Source of the DNA: Bordetella parapertussis
Lineage (GTDB): Bacteria > Pseudomonadota > Gammaproteobacteria > Burkholderiales > SG8-41
DNA: 8,973 nt
Direction: 5' to 3'
Assembly (NCBI GenBank): GCA_945863085.1
Contig: CAMBCD010000091.1
Span: 1-8,973 of the forward strand
Shown here: piece after piece, positions 5,870 through 8,973 of the stretch
Position numbering within the stretch: position 1 is the first letter of the stretch
Layout of the letters: the number at the start of each line of letters is the position of its first letter
Translations under genes and position numbers: made by a program
The notes under the pieces: generated by a model
Told to the model about the DNA's origin: nothing
The model's input: the letters and a program-made list of their open reading frames with translations, nothing else
Database searches by the model: none

Positions 5870-6121
5870 ATGACCATCGTCATCTACCTGTTTTCCGCCG
5901 TGTTTTTCCTGCTCGCTGCCGCGCTGGTCTTTACCTGGTGGCAGCGCCGCCATCCCGGTGCGCTGCTGCTGGCGGCGACTTATGCCATGGCTGCGGCACT
6001 GGCCCTGATGCTCAATACCTGGTGGCCGCTGGTGATCGGTTTTCTGTCGGCGTGGTCGCTGCGCCTGATGGGCATGGATCCGGGGGCAGGGGTACCCGGT
6101 AAACAGGATCCCCCGGCCTGA
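5870..6121 (+). CDS. Small two-helix membrane protein
   Basis: An 83-residue protein from the ATG at 5870 (in-frame TTG codons at 5852 and 5864 are alternative starts). It begins directly with a hydrophobic helix (TIVIYLFSAVFFLLAAALVFTWW, about 2-24), a basic turn QRRHPG, a second hydrophobic stretch (ALLLAATYAMAAALALMLNTWWPLVIGFLSAW, about 31-62, possibly two short helices), and a polar tail (RLMGMDPGAGVPGKQDPPA). It is an integral inner-membrane protein of unknown function. There is no obvious Shine-Dalgarno. A weak -10-like TAAAAT stands at 5839-5844 with only a poor -35. It is transcribed divergently from the MFS gene and converges on the binding-protein gene. The codon pattern and membrane topology support a real gene, but I cannot name a family. 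Confidence 0.75.
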   Translation: MTIVIYLFSAVFFLLAAALVFTWWQRRHPGALLLAATYAMAAALALMLNTWWPLVIGFLSAWSLRLMGMDPGAGVPGKQDPPA

Positions 6122-6122
6122 T

Positions 6123-6138
6123 TCCGCAGGCTTGCGGA
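6123..6138. terminator. Small hairpin between convergent genes
   Basis: TCCGCA (6123-6128) and TGCGGA (6133-6138) form a 6-bp stem with a 4-nt loop exactly in the 17-nt gap between the convergent stops at 6121 and 6139. On the plus strand TTATT follows, so it might act as a weak terminator. The stem is short and the T run poor, hence low confidence. Confidence 0.35.
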
Positions 6139-7116
6139 TTATTCCGGTTTCAGATTGGCCTTGCGCGCAACCTCGCGCCATTTGCTGATTTCGCTATCTA
6201 GGTATTTGGCAAAAGCGGCGGAGGTCGTGGTTTCCGGCTGCAGGCCCTGCAGCAGCAGGGCGTCGCGTACCTGAGGTGTGTTGATCGCTGATGTGAATTC
6301 CCGGTTCAGGCGGTCTACGATGGCGCGCGGCGTCTGTGCCGGGGCGAATACGGCAAGCCACAGCGTGACCTCGAAATTCTTGATGCCGGACTCCTGCACG
6401 GTTGGCACGTTGGGCAGTGCAGGCGCGCGTTTGCTGCTGGTGACCGCCAGTGGCCGCAGCCGGCCCGCGCGCACATGCGGCAGCACCGGCGCCATGGTGC
6501 CGAACTGCAGTTCGATGCGCCCGGCGATGGTGTCGACCACCGACTGCGCGGAGCTCTTGTAGGCAATCGGCGTGATCCTGATGCCGGCCAGGTTGGACAG
6601 CAGTTCGCCGCCGAGGCGTGCCATGCTGGCGTCGCCGACGGTCGTGTAGCGGATTTCTCCGGGTTTTGTACGCGCCAGCGCAATCAGTTCCTGCAGGTTG
6701 TTGGCGGCAACGCCCGGATGCACGGCCAGGATGTAGGGCAGGTGGCCGATCAGCGTGATGGGCACGAAATCGCGCTGCGGATCGTAAGGCAGATGCGCAT
6801 TGAGTACTTTCGCCAGTGCGTGGGTGCTGGTGGTGCCGCCGGTCAGGGTATAACCATCGGGAGATGCCCGTGCCCCAACTTCCACGCCGATTGCGCCGCT
6901 GGCGCCGGCGCGATTGTCGATGACGATGGATTGTCCAAGCGCGTCGGTGACCCGCGGTGTGATCACCCGCACCGCGGCATCGACGGAACTGCCGGCGGGA
7001 AAGGGTGCAACCAGCCGGATCGGCCGGCTGGGCCAGGTGTCGGCTGCGGTTACGGCGGCAGGCGTGCCGGCGAGCAGGGCAATACTTGCGGCAATGAGGG
7101 TCGTGGCGATGTTCAT
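6139..7116 (-). CDS. Tripartite tricarboxylate transporter substrate-binding protein (Bug/TctC family)
   Basis: A 325-residue periplasmic binding protein. An N-terminal signal peptide (MNIATTLIAASIALLAGTPAAVTAAD) should be cut near residue 25. The mature chain shows family hallmarks in order: WPSRPIRLVAPFPAGSSVDAAVR (28-50), the V-I-D-N-R-x-G-A-x-G-A-I-G ligand loop (65-77), SPDGYTL (85-91), the PYDPQRDFVPITLIG region (109-123) and the late LPNVPTVQESGI segment. These proteins bind carboxylates (citrate, malate, terephthalate, nicotinate and others) and deliver them to TctAB-type membrane permeases. No tctA or tctB is present, so this is an orphan receptor, common in Burkholderiales. Its ATG overlaps the stop of the dehydrogenase gene by 4 nt (ATGA). 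A GGAAGGA site (7125-7131) lies 8 nt upstream, inside that gene. Its position as last gene of the operon suggests it senses or imports the substrate the enzymes handle. Confidence 0.94.
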   Translation of the reverse strand: MNIATTLIAASIALLAGTPAAVTAADTWPSRPIRLVAPFPAGSSVDAAVRVITPRVTDALGQSIVIDNRAGASGAIGVEVGARASPDGYTLTGGTTSTHALAKVLNAHLPYDPQRDFVPITLIGHLPYILAVHPGVAANNLQELIALARTKPGEIRYTTVGDASMARLGGELLSNLAGIRITPIAYKSSAQSVVDTIAGRIELQFGTMAPVLPHVRAGRLRPLAVTSSKRAPALPNVPTVQESGIKNFEVTLWLAVFAPAQTPRAIVDRLNREFTSAINTPQVRDALLLQGLQPETTTSAAFAKYLDSEISKWREVARKANLKPE

Positions 7117-8192
7117 GGCAATTTTCCTTCCAGTCCGGTGATCAGGTCAGCGATATCGTCCAGCGCATTGAAGCGCGGCTGGGCGGCGATGTGCGGGGTA
7201 ATCAGCACGTTGTTGAACTGCAGCAGTTCATCATCATCGCGCCCCGGCGCTTCATATAAGGGGTCGAGTGCGAAACCGCCGAGATGGCCGGAGCGCAGTG
7301 CGGCGATCAGTGCCTCACGATCAACGATTTCGGGGCGCGAGATGTTGATCAGTCGCGCGCCCGGTTTCATCCGCGCCAGGCGCATGGCATTGAACAGGTG
7401 ATGAGTGTTGGCATTGCCGGGCAGGCAGATCACCACCCAGTCGCTGGTTTCGAGCAACGTATCGAAGTCGGCGTAGTGTGCGTGGTAGCTGGTTTCCACG
7501 GCAGCGGGCTGGCGCGTGCGCTGGTGGTAGAGGATGTTCATGCCGAAAGCCGCGGCGCGGGTCGCCACTTCGCGGCCGATTTCGCCGAGGCCGACGATGC
7601 CCAGGGTCGTGTCGTGCAGCAGGCGGATGTTCGGGACGCGGGCCCAGTTGGAATTGGCGGTGTGCCGGCGGTCGTAGGTGCGCGGCGAGAAGCCGGCGGC
7701 CTGCAGCGATGCGGTGCTGATGCGGTTGATCGTCCGCTGCAGCTGGCGCGACAGCCCGAGCATCAGCGCGATGCTGTGTTCGGCACAGGCGATGTTGGCG
7801 CGGCGGCGTATGGTCAGCACGGGGACGTTTCGCGTGGCACAGGCTGCAGTATCGATATTGTTGGCAATGGCGCCGTATTTCTGCACTGCGCGCAGCTGCG
7901 GTGCCGCGGCCAGCTCGGCGGCGCCGAAGGGCAGCGATTCCATGACGGCAAAATCGGCGTCATTCAGGGCACTGCGCAGCGCTTCGCTGCTGTCGACCAG
8001 CCGCACTTCGGCAGGAAACAGCTTGGGCAGGCGGCCACGCAGTTGGCGCAGCCAGCCCTCGAAGTCCGGCAGGTCGTGGGCAAAAAAATCAGCGAAGGCT
8101 GCAATGCGTTCCGCGCTGGTGGCGGGATCGAGCGTGACACCGATCAGGCGCAGGAAAGGGTCTTCCTCAACAACTAGGACGGGTTTGGCCAT
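7113..8192 (-). CDS. D-isomer-specific 2-hydroxyacid dehydrogenase family protein
   Basis: A 359-residue cytoplasmic NAD(P)-dependent dehydrogenase that would interconvert a 2-oxo acid and a D-2-hydroxy acid. An N-terminal catalytic half with VQKYGAIANNID (103-114) precedes the Rossmann half. This carries GIVGLGEIGREVA (GxGxxG at 201-206), then N283-I-S-R286-P-E-I-V-D, F-A-L-D310...E314 and the TPH motif with H334, matching the Arg/Glu/His catalytic set. The family normally has Gly after the Arg (RG); here it is Pro287, an unusual change beside the active site. H223-Q-R-T-R after the second Rossmann strand is basic, which would suit NADP, but this is inference. The ATG is 2 nt after the upstream stop, and its own stop overlaps the next ATG. 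The N-terminal half is somewhat longer than in minimal family members (about 310-330 aa). The substrate is unknown. Confidence 0.92.
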   Translation of the reverse strand: MAKPVLVVEEDPFLRLIGVTLDPATSAERIAAFADFFAHDLPDFEGWLRQLRGRLPKLFPAEVRLVDSSEALRSALNDADFAVMESLPFGAAELAAAPQLRAVQKYGAIANNIDTAACATRNVPVLTIRRRANIACAEHSIALMLGLSRQLQRTINRISTASLQAAGFSPRTYDRRHTANSNWARVPNIRLLHDTTLGIVGLGEIGREVATRAAAFGMNILYHQRTRQPAAVETSYHAHYADFDTLLETSDWVVICLPGNANTHHLFNAMRLARMKPGARLINISRPEIVDREALIAALRSGHLGGFALDPLYEAPGRDDDELLQFNNVLITPHIAAQPRFNALDDIADLITGLEGKLP

Positions 8193-8194
8193 GA

Positions 8195-8728
8195 TCAGGC
8201 TTTGCCCGGGGTTTCGGATTCGATGCGCAGTGCGCGCGCGACCCGGGTGTGCATGTTGTAGGCGCCGGCGAGCACGGTGATTTCGACCACGGCCTGATCA
8301 TCGAAGTGGCGTTGCAGCTCGTTATGCAGCGTGTCTGGTACGTTGATCTGCTGGGTCATCGCATCGGTCCAGGCGAGGGCGGCGCGTTGCGGCTTGCTGA
8401 ACAGCTCGCTGTCCCCCCAGTTGTTGAGTGCTGCGATCTGCTCCGCGCTCAATCCCGCCTGCAGTGCATGGCTGGCGCCGTGGATGCGTGCCTGGTATTC
8501 GGCGCCGTTGAGGATGGAGACGCGCAGGATGATCATTTCGCGCAGCGCAGGATCCAGCGTGGTCTTGTAACGCACCACGCTGTTGAAATCGAGCCAGCCG
8601 GTGGCGATGGCCGGACTGTTCATCAATACGCGGTACAGATTGATCAACTTGCCGCGCTCGCTTTTTACGCGTGTTATGAACGGGGCGAGGTCGCTGCGCT
8701 CCTCGCCGATCAGCGGTACACGGGCCAT
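8195..8728 (-). CDS. Carboxymuconolactone decarboxylase-fold protein lacking cysteines
   Basis: A 177-residue protein of the carboxymuconolactone-decarboxylase fold. E64 (in LREMIILRVS) and H83 stand at the AhpD Glu and His positions, but the two cysteine positions are A76 and Q79 (segment N74-G-A-E-Y-Q-A-R-I-H83). It therefore cannot do CxxC disulfide chemistry and belongs with the non-thiol branch, whose signature is a Tyr/Glu...His arrangement followed by an A..AGLS..EI.AL pattern, present here (HALQAGLSAEQIAAL). Members act as decarboxylases, hydrolases or uncharacterised pathway partners. It lies between the hydantoinase-B end (51 nt upstream) and the dehydrogenase (2 nt downstream), so it is probably a step in the same pathway. 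The ribosome site is weak (AGG at about 10 nt). The exact reaction cannot be read. Confidence 0.85.
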   Translation of the reverse strand: MARVPLIGEERSDLAPFITRVKSERGKLINLYRVLMNSPAIATGWLDFNSVVRYKTTLDPALREMIILRVSILNGAEYQARIHGASHALQAGLSAEQIAALNNWGDSELFSKPQRAALAWTDAMTQQINVPDTLHNELQRHFDDQAVVEITVLAGAYNMHTRVARALRIESETPGKA

Positions 8729-8779
8729 GGGTAACCTGTCAGGAAATATTGTTTTTGATTATTTCTTGTTTTGCTCATT

Positions 8780-8973
8780 TTACTGCTCATCTGCCGTTCC
8801 GTAGCCACCGCCACCGGGCGTTTCAATCACAAAGGTATCGCCCGCTTGCATGTCTGCGCTGGCGCAGGCGTCGAGAGGGACGGCCGAGCCGTCGGCACGT
8901 ATCACGCTGTTGCGCCCGGTCAGCCCCGGTTGTCCGCCGGCCATGCCGTACGGCGGCACACGGCGGTGGCCGG
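8780..8973 (-). CDS. Hydantoinase B / oxoprolinase family protein, C-terminal fragment
   Basis: The last 64 residues of a gene cut by the window end, read on the minus strand with TAA at 8780-8782. The tail shows the HyuB family C-terminal pattern: [21 protein letters not shown] (ligand/subunit region), a Dx(n)[11 protein letters not shown] segment and the glycine-rich TPGGGGYG near the end. HyuB proteins pair with HyuA in ATP-dependent ring-opening of hydantoins or 5-oxoproline, and related pairs carboxylate ketones such as acetone or acetophenone. Full-length HyuB is about 550-600 aa, so only about a tenth is visible and the substrate class cannot be chosen. The next gene starts 51 nt downstream across an A/T-rich gap without a terminator, so it probably heads the operon that runs to 6139. 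Confidence 0.85.
   Translation of the reverse strand, partial: GHRRVPPYGMAGGQPGLTGRNSVIRADGSAVPLDACASADMQAGDTFVIETPGGGGYGTADEQ

Noticed and set aside
7284..8177. A 297-codon plus-strand frame opposite the 2-hydroxyacid dehydrogenase
   Set aside because: Antisense shadow of a gene with all catalytic motifs; no ribosome site and no recognisable domain.

Overview
The window is GC-rich, densely coding chromosomal DNA. It probably comes from a betaproteobacterium of the Burkholderiales type. The pointers are an orphan Bug/TctC-type substrate-binding protein, a PrpF-family protein, a HemP gene, and a catabolic mix of hydantoinase-B, carboxymuconolactone-decarboxylase (CMD) and 2-hydroxyacid dehydrogenase families. 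This taxonomic call is inference from gene content, not from a marker gene. No RNA gene, transposase, integrase, CRISPR array or phage gene was found.

Layout. (1) 2-1725, plus strand: the 3' end of an FMN-dependent alpha-hydroxy-acid oxidase, then a PrpF-family isomerase/tautomerase-like gene, closed by a strong intrinsic terminator (1775-1803). (2) 1851-2656, minus: a short-chain dehydrogenase/reductase interrupted by a one-base frameshift in a T5 tract. (3) 2770-3725, minus: a small-gene iron/heme cluster. It has hemP, a 77-aa helical protein, an 85-aa protein with a Cys/His motif and a 52-aa single-pass membrane protein. A near-consensus sigma70 promoter lies upstream, with its -10 inside a Fur-box palindrome. 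(4) 3855-5745, minus: an MFS transporter followed by an AhpD/CMD-fold protein, ended by a strong terminator (3810-3836). (5) 5870-6121, plus: a small two-helix membrane protein. (6) 6139-8973, minus: a compact operon of hydantoinase B C-terminus (cut by the window end), a second CMD-fold protein, a D-2-hydroxyacid dehydrogenase and a periplasmic tricarboxylate-type binding protein. The last junctions are 2 nt apart and a 4-nt ATGA overlap.

How they may work together. Regions 1 and 6 look like uptake and oxidation of small organic acids or amide/hydantoin-like compounds: a binding protein, hydroxyacid oxidase/dehydrogenase, ring or amide hydrolysis, and isomerisation. No substrate can be read from the sequence. 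Region 3 is an iron-starvation-responsive unit and the best candidate for an under-described system, because three small uncharacterised genes follow hemP under one apparent Fur-controlled promoter. The two CMD-fold proteins have complementary active-site losses: one keeps both cysteines without the histidine, the other keeps the histidine without the cysteines.
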